Source: Streptomyces flaveolus
GTDB lineage: Bacteria; Actinomycetota; Actinomycetes; Streptomycetales; Streptomycetaceae
NCBI RefSeq assembly: GCF_000716535.1
Contig: NZ_JNWV01000032.1
Span: forward strand, 43,639-107,638
DNA length: 64,000 nucleotides
Reading direction: 5' to 3'
This document shows, one piece after another, positions 18,253-26,923 of this stretch. The number at the start of each line of letters is the position of its first letter. Position 1 is the first letter of the stretch. The translations under genes were made by a program, and so were the position numbers. The notes below the pieces were generated by a model. The model was not told the origin of the DNA, did no database searches, and saw only the letters and a list, made by a program, of their open reading frames with translations.

Positions 18253-18292
18253 GCCGTCCCCGGCCAGTGGCAAGCCAAGGAGAATCCCACCG

Positions 18293-19159
18293 ATGACGAA
18301 TCCGGCCGAGAGACTGGTCGACCTCCTCGACCTGGAGCAGATAGAGGTCAACATCTTCCGTGGCCGCAGCCCGCAGGAGTCCCTGCAGCGGGTCTTCGGC
18401 GGCCAGGTGGCGGGCCAGGCGCTGGTCGCCGCCGGCCGCACCACGGACGGCGAGCGCCCGGTGCACTCGCTGCACGCGTACTTCCTGCGTCCGGGCCGCC
18501 CGGGCGTGCCGATCGTGTACCAGGTCGAGCGGGTCCGCGACGGGCGCTCCTTCACCACACGCCGGGTCACGGCCGTGCAGCAGGGTCGCACGATCTTCAA
18601 TCTGACCGCCTCCTTTCACAAGCCTGAGGAAGGACCGTTCGAGCACCAGCTGCCGCCGGCCCGCGAGGTGCCGGACCCCGAGTCGCTGCCGACGGTGTCC
18701 GAGGAGATCCGCAAGCATCTGGGGGCCTTGCCGGAGCAGTTGGAGCGGATGGCGCGCCGCCAGCCGTTCGACATCCGGTACGTCGACCGGCTGCGCTGGA
18801 ACGCCGAGGAGATCGAGGGCGCCGAGCCGCGCAGCGCCGTGTGGATGCGCGCGGTCGGCCCGCTCGGCGACGACCCGCTGGTCCACACGTGCGCGCTGAC
18901 CTACGCCAGCGACATGACCCTCCTGGACGCGGTACGCCTCCCGGTGGAGCCCCTGTGGGGGCCGCGCAACTTCGACATGGCCTCGCTGGACCACGCCATG
19001 TGGTTCCACCGGCCGTTCCGCGCGGACGAGTGGTTCCTGTACGACCAGGAGTCGCCGATCGCCACCGGCGGGCGCGGGCTGGCCCGTGGGCGCATCTACG
19101 ACCTGAAGGGACGGTTGCTCGTCTCGGTCGTGCAGGAGGGCCTGTTCAGGGCCCTGTAG
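18293..19159 (+). CDS. tesB: Acyl-CoA thioesterase II
   Basis: 288 residues with a double hotdog fold typical of TesB: FRGRSPQESLQRVFGGQVAGQAL at the start, YFLRPGRPGVPI, DGRSFTTRRV, and the second-domain SLDHAMWFHRPFRADEW with the expected catalytic Asp in that segment. It hydrolyses acyl-CoA to free acid and CoA in the cytoplasm. AAGGAG at about 18277 supports ATG 18293. The last codons lie inside a 20-bp direct repeat. Confidence 0.95.
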   Translation: MTNPAERLVDLLDLEQIEVNIFRGRSPQESLQRVFGGQVAGQALVAAGRTTDGERPVHSLHAYFLRPGRPGVPIVYQVERVRDGRSFTTRRVTAVQQGRTIFNLTASFHKPEEGPFEHQLPPAREVPDPESLPTVSEEIRKHLGALPEQLERMARRQPFDIRYVDRLRWNAEEIEGAEPRSAVWMRAVGPLGDDPLVHTCALTYASDMTLLDAVRLPVEPLWGPRNFDMASLDHAMWFHRPFRADEWFLYDQESPIATGGRGLARGRIYDLKGRLLVSVVQEGLFRAL

Positions 19160-19214
19160 CACCTGGCGGCGAAGGCGGGGACAGGGCCGGTTGTGGGCCC
19201 TGTAGCACCTGGCG
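19149..19214. repeat. 20-bp direct repeat around the tesB stop
   Basis: GGGCCCTGTAGCACCTGGCG occurs at 19149-19168 and again, identically, at 19195-19214, 46 bp apart. The first copy contains the last codons and TAG stop of tesB, so the second is a copy of the gene end in non-coding sequence. It marks a small local duplication. Confidence 0.85.
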
Positions 19215-19234
19215 ACGACGGTGGGACCGGCTGT

Positions 19235-20569
19235 TCAGACCCGTGCGGGCCGTGGCGGCCGTGCGCTTCTCCGCCGCAGCCAGGCCCGCAGACCGCGGGA
19301 GGAAGGCGGCGTAGCGGGCTGCGCCGGCTCGTGGTCGCGAGGGACCGGTGACACCGCCGGCCGCACGGCCGACTCCCGGGGAACGACGTACAACTCCCTG
19401 GACCGCCCCCGCGACTCGGGGTGCCGCACGACCGGCTCCGTGGGCGCTGCCGCCGCCTCCATGAGCTGTGCCGCCACCGGCTTGGGAAGCCGCGTGCGCA
19501 TCTCAAGGACGCGGGGTCCAGACTCGGGGGTCCGCGTCGCCTCCCGCTGATGGCGTGTCACCGACTCCGGGAGCGCTGTCGTCGTCGCCTCCAAGGACGG
19601 TGTCGCCCCGCGCACCGGCTCCGGGGACGGTGCACCCGACTTCGAAGGCGGCGCCGTCGACTCCAGGGACCGTGCTGCCGACTCCCACGGCCTCGTGGCC
19701 TCTTCCCTGGGCCGGGTGACCGTCCGTGCCATCGGCGGGATGGGCCGTGCGGCCGCTCGCATCGCCGGCGGAACCCGCTGAGCGGCCGGGCGCGGGGCCG
19801 GCGAGACGTCGCGGGCCTCGTCGACCGAGCGCGCCAACTCGCTGCGCAGCCAGCCGACCTCGTCCGCGTCCTGCGCCGTCGTGATGCGCTCGGCAAGGTG
19901 GGCGGAAGGAGACCCGGGAACACCGTGTCCCGGTGGCACGGGCCGGAACCGGCTCAGGTGGGCACGCTCGTAAGGGTCCTTGACCACGTCGGCGACCTCG
20001 ACGGGCGCGAGGAAGGCGGCCAGGGCTCCGGCGCGGGCCCACGGGTCGTCGGCCTGCCGCAGCAGGAATCCGACCTGGCGTGCGCGCCAGTTGCGTGCCC
20101 GCAGATCCACTCCGGCCGCCAGCTGGCCCCGCAATGTCTCGGGCGTACGCCCCTTGAGCAGGTGCGCGTGCTCCGGGCTCGCCGTGAACTGGTGCAGTTC
20201 TTCCGCGAGATAGAGCCAGACCACGGCCCGATACCGGTTCAAGTAGAACTTGACGGGCACGAGCAGGCCCAGGCGGGCGAGCCGGGTGAACCGGCCGGCC
20301 GGGATCTCCATGAGGGCGGCACCCTCGGCCGTACCCACGACCCGAACCCGCTCGCGAAGTGACTCGGGGAAGCCGTGCTGTGCGCGGAGGCGCTCGATCT
20401 CCGCGTGCGCCACGCGCCGGCCTCCTCCCCCGCCCTCGTCGGGCACGGTCCGGATGCGGCCGAGTTGGACAGCGAGGTCGAACTCGACTCGCCTGAGCCC
20501 CAGTTCGCGAGCGGCGCGGCTCGGCGTGCAGGTACCGGGGCGGGTTGGGTCGAAGGTGCTTGCCGACAT
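19235..20569 (-). CDS. DUF6397 family protein
   Basis: 444 residues. The first 270 or so are well conserved in style: a possible DNA-binding start (TPSRAARELGLRRVEFDLAV), then EIPAGRFTRLARLGLLVPV, FYLNRYRAVVWLYLAEEL and LKGRTPETLRGQL. The rest is a long Pro/Ser/Glu/Arg-rich tail of low complexity ending in RGLRAWLRRRS. The family is Streptomyces-typical and uncharacterised; the N-terminal part resembles helix-turn-helix regulators. ATG 20569 has GGAG at good spacing. Convergent with tesB. Confidence 0.8.
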   Translation of the reverse strand: MSASTFDPTRPGTCTPSRAARELGLRRVEFDLAVQLGRIRTVPDEGGGGGRRVAHAEIERLRAQHGFPESLRERVRVVGTAEGAALMEIPAGRFTRLARLGLLVPVKFYLNRYRAVVWLYLAEELHQFTASPEHAHLLKGRTPETLRGQLAAGVDLRARNWRARQVGFLLRQADDPWARAGALAAFLAPVEVADVVKDPYERAHLSRFRPVPPGHGVPGSPSAHLAERITTAQDADEVGWLRSELARSVDEARDVSPAPRPAAQRVPPAMRAAARPIPPMARTVTRPREEATRPWESAARSLESTAPPSKSGAPSPEPVRGATPSLEATTTALPESVTRHQREATRTPESGPRVLEMRTRLPKPVAAQLMEAAAAPTEPVVRHPESRGRSRELYVVPRESAVRPAVSPVPRDHEPAQPATPPSSRGLRAWLRRRSARPPRPARV

Positions 20570-20695
20570 GGTCGTACTCCCCCGTGGAGTCGGTGGCTCA
20601 CGCCTTGTGCGTTCGCCGTGCACTCACCGTAGCCGGTTGGTCGCAACTCGTGGCGATCCTGTGGATAACTGCACGGGGGCGGGAAAAGCGCCAGG

Positions 20696-21109
20696 TCACA
20701 GGTCTGTGGTGGGAGACCTCTCGGGTTTCCTGGCGTCGATGCGGAGGTGTTCGCCGACCCGGTTGACGAGCAGGGTCATCTCATAGGCGATCTGGCCGAT
20801 GTCGACCTGGGCCCCGCTGAGTACGCACAGACAGCTGCCGGTGCCGGCCGCGGTCACGAACAGCACGGCGTCGTCGTACTCGATCATCGTCTGACGCACC
20901 CTGCCCGCGCCGAAGTGGCGTCCCGAGCCCTTGGCCAGGCTGTGCAGCCCGGATGCCACGGCGGCAAGGTGTTCGGCGTCCTCGCGGCGTAACCCCGTGC
21001 TCGCCGCGGTGACCAACCCGTCGTTCGACAGGACCAGTGCGTGGCGGACGTGGTCCACCCGCTCGGTCAGATCGTCCAGGAGCCAGCCGAGACCCTGGTT
21101 CTGCGTCAT
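20696..21109 (-). CDS. Roadblock/LC7 protein with a TTA codon
   Basis: 137 residues of the roadblock/LC7 fold, the GTPase-partner family of conservons (LDDLTERVDHVRHALVLSND, ASGLHSLAKGSGRHFGAGRV, then GSCLCVLSGAQVDIGQIAYE). It is close in sequence to the CvnB at 22.9 kb and lies on the same strand, beyond the conservon and separated from it by the PPOX gene. Such proteins help control MglA-like GTPases. Leu-40 is coded by TTA (20990-20992 on the minus strand); TTA needs the bldA tRNA in Streptomyces, so expression may be tied to development. GGGAG precedes ATG 21109. Confidence 0.9.
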   Translation of the reverse strand: MTQNQGLGWLLDDLTERVDHVRHALVLSNDGLVTAASTGLRREDAEHLAAVASGLHSLAKGSGRHFGAGRVRQTMIEYDDAVLFVTAAGTGSCLCVLSGAQVDIGQIAYEMTLLVNRVGEHLRIDARKPERSPTTDL

Positions 21110-21200
21110 GTCCGTCTCCCCGTGTGATGTCTCCCCCTGGCTGGAGGAACTCCCCGCCAGCCTTCCCCACGACCGCCGTGCGGGCAAGGAGGATGGGCTC

Positions 21201-21629
21201 ATGGCAGAGAAGATGACCGATGAGGAATGGCGGGCGTTCGTCCTGGACGGCACTCGCACCGGCAAGCTCTCCACCGTCCGCGCCGACGGGAGCCCGCATG
21301 TGGCTCCGATCTGGTTTCTGCTGGACGGGGACGAGTTGGTGTTCAACACCGGCAAGAACACGGCGAAGGGACGCAATCTGGCCCGTGACGGCAGGGTGGC
21401 CCTGTGCGTGGACGACGACCGTCCGCCGTTCCATTTCGTGGTGCTGAACGGCCGCGCCCGGTTGTCGGAGGATCTGGCCGAGGTGCGTCTGTGGGCGACC
21501 CGGATCGCCGCCCGTTACATGGGCGAGGACCGCGCCGAGGAGTACGGCGCCCGCAACGGCGTACCGGGTGAACTGCTCGTCCGCGTGACCATCGAGAACG
21601 TGCTGGCCATGCGGGACGTCGCGGCCTGA
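21201..21629 (+). CDS. PPOX-class F420/FMN-binding oxidoreductase
   Basis: 142 residues of the split beta-barrel flavin/F420-binding fold: FVLDGTRTGKLSTVRADGSPHVAPIWF, then VFNTGKNTAKGRNLARDGRVALCVDD and GRARLSEDL. Members of this PPOX-class family reduce or oxidise small molecules with F420 or FMN. AAGGAGG ends 5 to 8 bases before ATG 21201. It lies between the extra roadblock gene and cvnD on the opposite strand, ending 9 bp from cvnD. Substrate unknown. Confidence 0.9.
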   Translation: MAEKMTDEEWRAFVLDGTRTGKLSTVRADGSPHVAPIWFLLDGDELVFNTGKNTAKGRNLARDGRVALCVDDDRPPFHFVVLNGRARLSEDLAEVRLWATRIAARYMGEDRAEEYGARNGVPGELLVRVTIENVLAMRDVAA

Positions 21630-21638
21630 GCGACGGGT

Positions 21639-22241
21639 TCAGCCGACGGAGTCCAGCAGCCGGGCGGTGTGCATCCGCCCGGCGTACTCGACCAGCCTGA
21701 TCAGCACTTCTTTGCCGGAGTCGCGGTCACGCGCGTCGCACAGCACCACGGGTGTGCCATGGTCGAGGTCGAGCGCCCGGCAGACGTCGTGGGCGCCGTA
21801 GGAGCGGGCACCCGTGAAGCAGTTGACGGCCACCACGAACGGGATGTGCCGGTGCTCGAAGTAGTCGACGGCCGGGAAGCAGTCCTCCAGTCGCCGGGTG
21901 TCCGCGAGGACAACGGCACCGAGGGCTCCCTGGGCGAGTTCGTCCCACAGGAACCAGAAGCGGTCCTGTCCCGGTGTGCCGAAGAGGTAGAGCGAGAGGC
22001 CGGAACGGATCGTGATGCGGCCGAAGTCCATGGCCACGGTGGTGGTGACCTTCTGGTCCACCCCGTCGGTGTCGTCCACCAGTTGGCCCGCTTCGCTGAG
22101 CAGTTCCTCGGTGCGCAGCGGCCGGATCTCGCTGACGGCCCCCACCAGGGTCGTCTTGCCGACGCCGAAACCACCGGCGACCAGTATCTTCAGCGCCAGG
22201 GCGGAGGTGTCGCCGACGGCGTCGGTGTGCTCGGAGACCAT
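21639..22241 (-). CDS. cvnD: Conservon GTPase CvnD
   Basis: 200 residues of the MglA-like small GTPase family used by conservons. P-loop GGFGVGKTT (about 23-31), switch region, LFGTPGQDRFWFLWDEL, and a later VAVNCF in place of the usual NKxD, as in related actinobacterial ATP/GTP-binding proteins. It acts as a switch with CvnB and CvnC under the CvnA sensor. ATG 22241 with GAGAAG upstream. A 230-bp gap separates it from cvnC, larger than in most conservons. Confidence 0.93.
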   Translation of the reverse strand: MVSEHTDAVGDTSALALKILVAGGFGVGKTTLVGAVSEIRPLRTEELLSEAGQLVDDTDGVDQKVTTTVAMDFGRITIRSGLSLYLFGTPGQDRFWFLWDELAQGALGAVVLADTRRLEDCFPAVDYFEHRHIPFVVAVNCFTGARSYGAHDVCRALDLDHGTPVVLCDARDRDSGKEVLIRLVEYAGRMHTARLLDSVG

Positions 22242-22471
22242 GATCACTTCTCTCGGGAGGGCCGGCCGCGGCCGGCGTCCGCGTGCTCCTGGGGTGAAGG
22301 CAGCATCATGACAACGGGGGTGCGGATCGGGGCGAGGGGACCGAAGTGCACCTGATCTGAGCGGCTGGGGCCAGATCGTCGGCGCAACGTGCCCGGATCG
22401 GACGGACCCTGACGCGGCCGGGCGTACAAGTGCTGACACGGCGAGGCGTACGGCGGTGTCCGGACATTCAT

Positions 22472-22885
22472 CTACAGCGCTCGCAATCCCTCGATGACCT
22501 CGCGGAGAATCCGCTCGTCGGGCAGGTGCGCCGGGGGCACGGGGCGGCTGATGGTCACACAGCCGAGTTCCAGGAGGTCCCCGAGCAGCACCCTGACCAC
22601 GCCGACCGGAAGGTCCGCGTCCGCGGCGAGTTCGGCGACGGACTGCGTCTCCGGGCGGCACAGGTCGATCAGGGTCCGGTGCTCGGGGCCGAGCGCGGTG
22701 TCGTCGTCGAGCGCCGGTGCTGCGGGGTCGAGGGTGACGAGTGCGATCAGGTCGAACCGCACTCCGGTGGGCCCGGGCTGGGTGCGGCCACCCGTCATGG
22801 CGTACGGGCGGACCAGAGGCCCGGCCTCGCCGTCGTACCACTGGCTGCCCGGCTCCCGGGGCTCGCCGTTCGTGTTCTCCGTCAT
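22472..22885 (-). CDS. cvnC: Conservon DUF742 protein CvnC
   Basis: 137 residues of DUF742: SQWYDGEAGPLVRPYAMTGGR, FDLIALVTL, then a winged-helix-like segment (SVAELAADADLPVGVVRVLL, GDLLELGCVTISRP) ending in EVIEGLRAL. It is the third component of the conservon. It starts 18 bases after the cvnB stop. Role in the signalling complex is inferred from the family. Confidence 0.94.
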   Translation of the reverse strand: MTENTNGEPREPGSQWYDGEAGPLVRPYAMTGGRTQPGPTGVRFDLIALVTLDPAAPALDDDTALGPEHRTLIDLCRPETQSVAELAADADLPVGVVRVLLGDLLELGCVTISRPVPPAHLPDERILREVIEGLRAL

Positions 22886-22903
22886 CGGTGCCGCCTTCCC
22901 GGC

Positions 22904-23341
22904 TCACCCGGCGGCGGGCGGCTGCGCCGCGACGCGCGGCGCCGTGTAGAGATGCTCGCCGACCTGTTTGACCAGGCGGGCCATCTCGTAGGCGACCAGC
23001 CCGATGTCGGCCGTGACCGCGGTGAGCAGGGCGAGGCAGGAACCGTCACCGGCCGCGGCCACGAAGAGGAACGCGTCGTCCATCTCGACCATGGTCTGGC
23101 GCACTCCGCCCGCTCCGAAGTGCCGTCCCGCGCCCTTGGCGAGGCTGTTGAAGCCGGAGGCCACGGCGGCGAGGTGCTCGGCGTCCTCCCGCGCGAGGTC
23201 GGTGGAGGCGCCGACCGCCAGGCCGTCGTTGGACAGTACGACGGCGTGCCGTACCTCGCGCACGCGTGTCACCAGGTCGTCGAGCAGCCAGTCCAGTTCG
23301 CCGGACCGCCGGCCGGTCCTCGATGTCGGGTCCTGGATCAT
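22904..23341 (-). CDS. cvnB: Conservon roadblock/LC7 protein CvnB
   Basis: 145 residues with the roadblock/LC7 fold (LDWLLDDLVTRVREVRHAVV, GFNSLAKGAGRHFGAGGV, GLVAYEMARLVKQVG). In conservons it couples the kinase to the GTPase. Its ATG overlaps the last bases of cvnA (ATGA), so the two are translated together. It closely resembles the second roadblock gene at 20.7 kb. Confidence 0.94.
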   Translation of the reverse strand: MIQDPTSRTGRRSGELDWLLDDLVTRVREVRHAVVLSNDGLAVGASTDLAREDAEHLAAVASGFNSLAKGAGRHFGAGGVRQTMVEMDDAFLFVAAAGDGSCLALLTAVTADIGLVAYEMARLVKQVGEHLYTAPRVAAQPPAAG

Positions 23342-25959
23342 GCCGGGTCTCCTTCGCTGCTGTGACTGCCCGTATCCGGTTCCGGTGCGGCGCCGCGGCC
23401 GGGCTGCCTGCCACCGCCGCGCGTCCAGCCGTCGCGGTACGCCGTCATGCGGTCCCGTACGAGTTCGGGGGTGCGCCGGTCGTCGCCGCGGCCGGCGGGC
23501 TGCTGGGCCGGCTCTTCGGGGCGCTGGTGGCGCAGTTGCGGGGCGAGGCTCGCCTGGCGCACACGGCGCGGGAGGTCGTCGGAGGGCTCGGAGTCGTCCG
23601 GCGAGCGGTGCAGTCTCAAGGCGGTGACGCCGGGGGGCGGCGGTTCATGGGGGGTGTCGTGGGAGCGGGCCGCCTCGCTGGTGCCGTCCGGGCCTGGTGC
23701 CGGCCGGATGCCGTGGGGGTCGTTCGCCCTCCCGGTGTTCTGGGGTCCGGGTGTCCGCGTGGCGCCGCGCGGTCCGGGTGCGGTGGCTGCCAGGGCGGGC
23801 CGGTCGGGCCACGCGGTGACGGCGGCCTCCTGGGGCGATGTCGTGCCGGGCACGCGCGCGTAGGCGCGTTCCTCGTCGGGTCGGGCCTGTTCACCCTGGC
23901 GGGTGGACGATTCCGTCGCGCCGCTGTGCAGCAGGGGCTTCGGCAGCAGGACCACCGCGGTGGTGCCTCCGTACGGGGAGGTCCTCAGGTGGACCTTGAT
24001 GTCGTGCCGGGAGGCGAGCCTGCTGACCACGAAGAGGCCGAGACGGTCACTGTCGAAGAGGTCCAGCGCCTCCGACTGCTCGATGCGGCGGTTGGCCTCG
24101 GCCAGGGTCTCGGCGCCCATGCCGAGCCCCCGGTCCTCGATCTCCAGGGCGTAGCCGTTGCCGACGGGTTCGCCGGTGACCCGCACGCGCGTGTGCGGTG
24201 GTGAGAACTGGGCCGCGTTCTCGACGAGTTCGGCGAGCAGATGGGTGAGGTCGGCGACCGCCGCTCCGATGACGTGCGCCTCGGGGAACTGGCGTACCTC
24301 CACGCGCGCGTAGTCCTCGATCTCCGAGACGGCGGCGCGTACGACGTTGGTCAGGGACACCGGCATCCGCCAGGCCCGGCCGGGCGCGGCGCCGGACAGG
24401 ATGATCAGGCTCTCGGCGTGACGGCGCATCCGGGTGGTGAGGTGGTCGAGGCGGAACAGGTCGCTGAGTTCGTCGGGATCGTCGGAGCGTCGTTCCATGC
24501 TGTCCAGGAGGCTGAGCTGGCGGTGGACCAGGACCTGGCTCCTGCGGGCCAGGTTGACGAAGACTCCGGAGATGCCGCTGGCGAGTTCGGCGCGCTCCAC
24601 GGCGGCTCGCAGGGCGGCGCGGTGCACGGTGGTCAGGGCTTCCGCGACCTGACCGGTCTCGTCGTCGGCCGGCGGTCCGGAGGGTGCCTCGGCCCGGACG
24701 TCGATCTCCTCGCCCGCGCGCAGCTTCCGCATCGCTTCCGGGAGTTTGCGGCGGGCGATCTCCAGCGCGTCGTTGCGCAGGCTCACGAGTTCCACCACGA
24801 GGGCCCGTCCGATGCGGACGGAGATGACGAGGGAGGCGGCGACGGCGGCGAGTCCGAGGAGTACGGCTGCTCCGGCGGGGCTGAGCAGACCGCGGGCGAC
24901 CGGGTCGGCGCGGCCGGCAACGGCACGGCCCGTGGCCGCCGCGATGGTCCGCATGCCGTCCTGTACGCGCGCGTGGGCGGCGCTCCAGGCCCCTTGCGGT
25001 GCCGTGTCGGCGACTTTGACGCCCGGTCCTGCCGCGAGCAGGTCGTCCTCGGCGGCGCCCAGGGCGGTGTAGGAACGGCCGCTGGTCAGCTCCCGCCAGG
25101 CGGCGCGCTGGGCGGCGGGCAGATCGGAGACGGCGGTCTCGGTGAGGGCACGGCGCGTGGCGACGGCGGCATTGAAAAGCCGCAGTCGCTCCCCTTGCAG
25201 GGTTCCGGCGGTCCGTGCGCTGCCCAGTAGGGCGTCCTCCTGGGCCAGTGCCTCGGCGGCACGGGAGAATTCGAGCAGCACGCGCGCGTCGGACGCGACG
25301 TCGGCCTGCTGGACGTCGGTGAGGGCACCGTCGACCGCGAAGGCGGCGCCGATGGTCTTCGTGTACTGCGTGTACGCGTCGTCCCAGCCTGTCTCGTGGC
25401 CCCGTACGGCTGTTCTCAGTGTGCGGAGGTGCTCGGCGCCGGTGACGAAGGCATCGAGGCGCCCGGAGACGCCGGCGGGTAGTTCCTGGCTGTCGGCGAC
25501 CGTGCTGTCCCGGCCGAGCCGCAGCTTGTCCACGGCTCGGTCGGTGCGGGCCGCGAGGTCTTCGAGATCGCCGCCGTTGCCGGCGCGAGGGTCCGTGGCG
25601 TAGCGGACGGCCGCGGTGCGCTCGGCCTGCAACGCGGTGACGGCCGCGGCCACCGGGGCGCGCAGTTCGGCGTCGACGCGCTGCGACTGGCGCAGCCGGG
25701 CGACGTCCTGAGCGGTGCTGACGGTGGCGTACGCCCAGAGCGCGAGCAGGGAGACGACGGGCACCATCAGGAGGCTGACCACCTTGGCGCGCACGGTCCG
25801 GGGGCGCAGGTGCCGACGGCTCCCACGCGCGCGTGCGGTGTCGGGCGGCGAACCGAGCGTGCGGCGGCCTTCGTCGGCGGGCGGTCCGGCGTGTGCGCGG
25901 CGTCCGCGCGGACGGTTCGCCGGGGCGGCGGCATTCTCGGGTGTACGGGGTGGGCGCAT
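23338..25959 (-). CDS. cvnA: Conservon sensor kinase CvnA
   Basis: 873 residues. A basic cytosolic N-terminus, first membrane helix at about 58-81, a large extracytoplasmic nitrate/nitrite-sensing-type (NIT) helical domain, second membrane helix near 380, a HAMP-like linker, a histidine-containing dimerisation segment (LDHLTTRMRRHAESL) and an HATPase domain (ELVENAAQFSPP, DRGLGMG, DRLGLFVVSRLA). The C-terminal 230 residues are a Pro/Gly/Arg-rich tail. It probably signals to CvnB-C-D. GAGGAGG precedes ATG 25959. Five of the ACGCGCGCGT palindromes fall in this gene. Confidence 0.94.
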   Translation of the reverse strand: MRPPRTPENAAAPANRPRGRRAHAGPPADEGRRTLGSPPDTARARGSRRHLRPRTVRAKVVSLLMVPVVSLLALWAYATVSTAQDVARLRQSQRVDAELRAPVAAAVTALQAERTAAVRYATDPRAGNGGDLEDLAARTDRAVDKLRLGRDSTVADSQELPAGVSGRLDAFVTGAEHLRTLRTAVRGHETGWDDAYTQYTKTIGAAFAVDGALTDVQQADVASDARVLLEFSRAAEALAQEDALLGSARTAGTLQGERLRLFNAAVATRRALTETAVSDLPAAQRAAWRELTSGRSYTALGAAEDDLLAAGPGVKVADTAPQGAWSAAHARVQDGMRTIAAATGRAVAGRADPVARGLLSPAGAAVLLGLAAVAASLVISVRIGRALVVELVSLRNDALEIARRKLPEAMRKLRAGEEIDVRAEAPSGPPADDETGQVAEALTTVHRAALRAAVERAELASGISGVFVNLARRSQVLVHRQLSLLDSMERRSDDPDELSDLFRLDHLTTRMRRHAESLIILSGAAPGRAWRMPVSLTNVVRAAVSEIEDYARVEVRQFPEAHVIGAAVADLTHLLAELVENAAQFSPPHTRVRVTGEPVGNGYALEIEDRGLGMGAETLAEANRRIEQSEALDLFDSDRLGLFVVSRLASRHDIKVHLRTSPYGGTTAVVLLPKPLLHSGATESSTRQGEQARPDEERAYARVPGTTSPQEAAVTAWPDRPALAATAPGPRGATRTPGPQNTGRANDPHGIRPAPGPDGTSEAARSHDTPHEPPPPGVTALRLHRSPDDSEPSDDLPRRVRQASLAPQLRHQRPEEPAQQPAGRGDDRRTPELVRDRMTAYRDGWTRGGGRQPGRGAAPEPDTGSHSSEGDPA

Positions 25960-26006
25960 GGCCTCCTCGCTCGGGACGTGGTCGGTGCGCTCGGGCCGGG
26001 GTCCCG

Positions 26007-26780
26007 CTAGCGGGCGACGCTTTCGACGGGCCGCTGGGCGGAGGCGGACGCCTCGCGCTCGTCGGCCGTGGGCGAGAGGGCGACGAAGGCCGAGGTGATG
26101 AACAGGTAGGACCCGAGGCCGACGGCGAGGGGGAAGATGAACTGCATCGCCGTGGCCCCGGGCAGGGCGTCGCCGGAGGGGTCCACGCGCACGCTCACCG
26201 CGAACATCCCGGTGTAGTGCATGCTGCTGACGGCCGCTCCCATGACGAGGGAGGCGGCGGTGACCGCGAGGGGAGACTTGATGTTGAGTCCGGCCCACAG
26301 GGCCGCGGTCGCCGCGACCACGGCGATCAGCACCGACAGTCCGACGAGGACCGGGTCGTACGTGACGTCGCCGTGCAGCCGCACGGCCGCCATGCCCAGG
26401 TAGTGCATGCTGGCGACGCCCAGCCCGGTGGTGAGGCCGCCGAGGAGGAGAGCACGGTTGCGATCGCGGCTGTAGCCGACGGCGAAGACGCCGGCGCAGA
26501 CGACGACCATGGCGACGAGCAGGCTGAGGATGGTCAGCGGCACGTCGTAGCGGATGTCGCTGCCGCTGACGCGGAAGCCGAGCATGGCCACGAAGTGCAT
26601 GGTCCAGATGCCCGTCCCGATCGAAGACGCGGCGGTGACGAGCCAGTTGCGGCGCGCGCGGCCGGTGGCGGCGAGCGCGCGGACGGTGCAGCGCAGTCCG
26701 AGTGCGGCGCCTATGCAGGCCATCACGTACGACAGCGCGGGGGTCAGCCAGCCGAAGGCGGCGTGGTCCAGGTGTCCCAT
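26007..26780 (-). CDS. MHYT-domain membrane sensor
   Basis: 257 residues, seven predicted membrane segments, with three MHYT-type motifs: TMHFVAM, SMHYLGM and SMHYTGM. The MHYT domain is proposed to sense a diatomic gas or metal (copper) through these His/Met residues. Only the sensor is present: no output domain such as GGDEF or kinase. It lies 47 bp upstream of cvnA on the same strand, so it may be co-expressed with the conservon and feed it a signal. That link is inferred. ATG 26780. Confidence 0.92.
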   Translation of the reverse strand: MGHLDHAAFGWLTPALSYVMACIGAALGLRCTVRALAATGRARRNWLVTAASSIGTGIWTMHFVAMLGFRVSGSDIRYDVPLTILSLLVAMVVVCAGVFAVGYSRDRNRALLLGGLTTGLGVASMHYLGMAAVRLHGDVTYDPVLVGLSVLIAVVAATAALWAGLNIKSPLAVTAASLVMGAAVSSMHYTGMFAVSVRVDPSGDALPGATAMQFIFPLAVGLGSYLFITSAFVALSPTADEREASASAQRPVESVAR

Positions 26781-26923
26781 GGCCCCGGGACGCTAGCGGG
26801 GGCACGGGCGCACAAAGGGGGCGCATTTCGAAAGGTGCCGGAATATGACGCACAGTTGTGCCGGAACGATCGCGTCCCGCTCGAACATGCGCACAAGGGC
26901 ATCCCTCGTGACGGTGAGGAATC

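Noticed and set aside
10495..18600. An 8-kb open reading frame on the minus strand (2701 codons)
   Set aside because: It is antisense to the ABC pair, the minisatellite, L31, helicase and other solid genes. Stop-free shadow frames are normal at this GC content, and its composition is Arg/Ser/Pro-rich with no domains.
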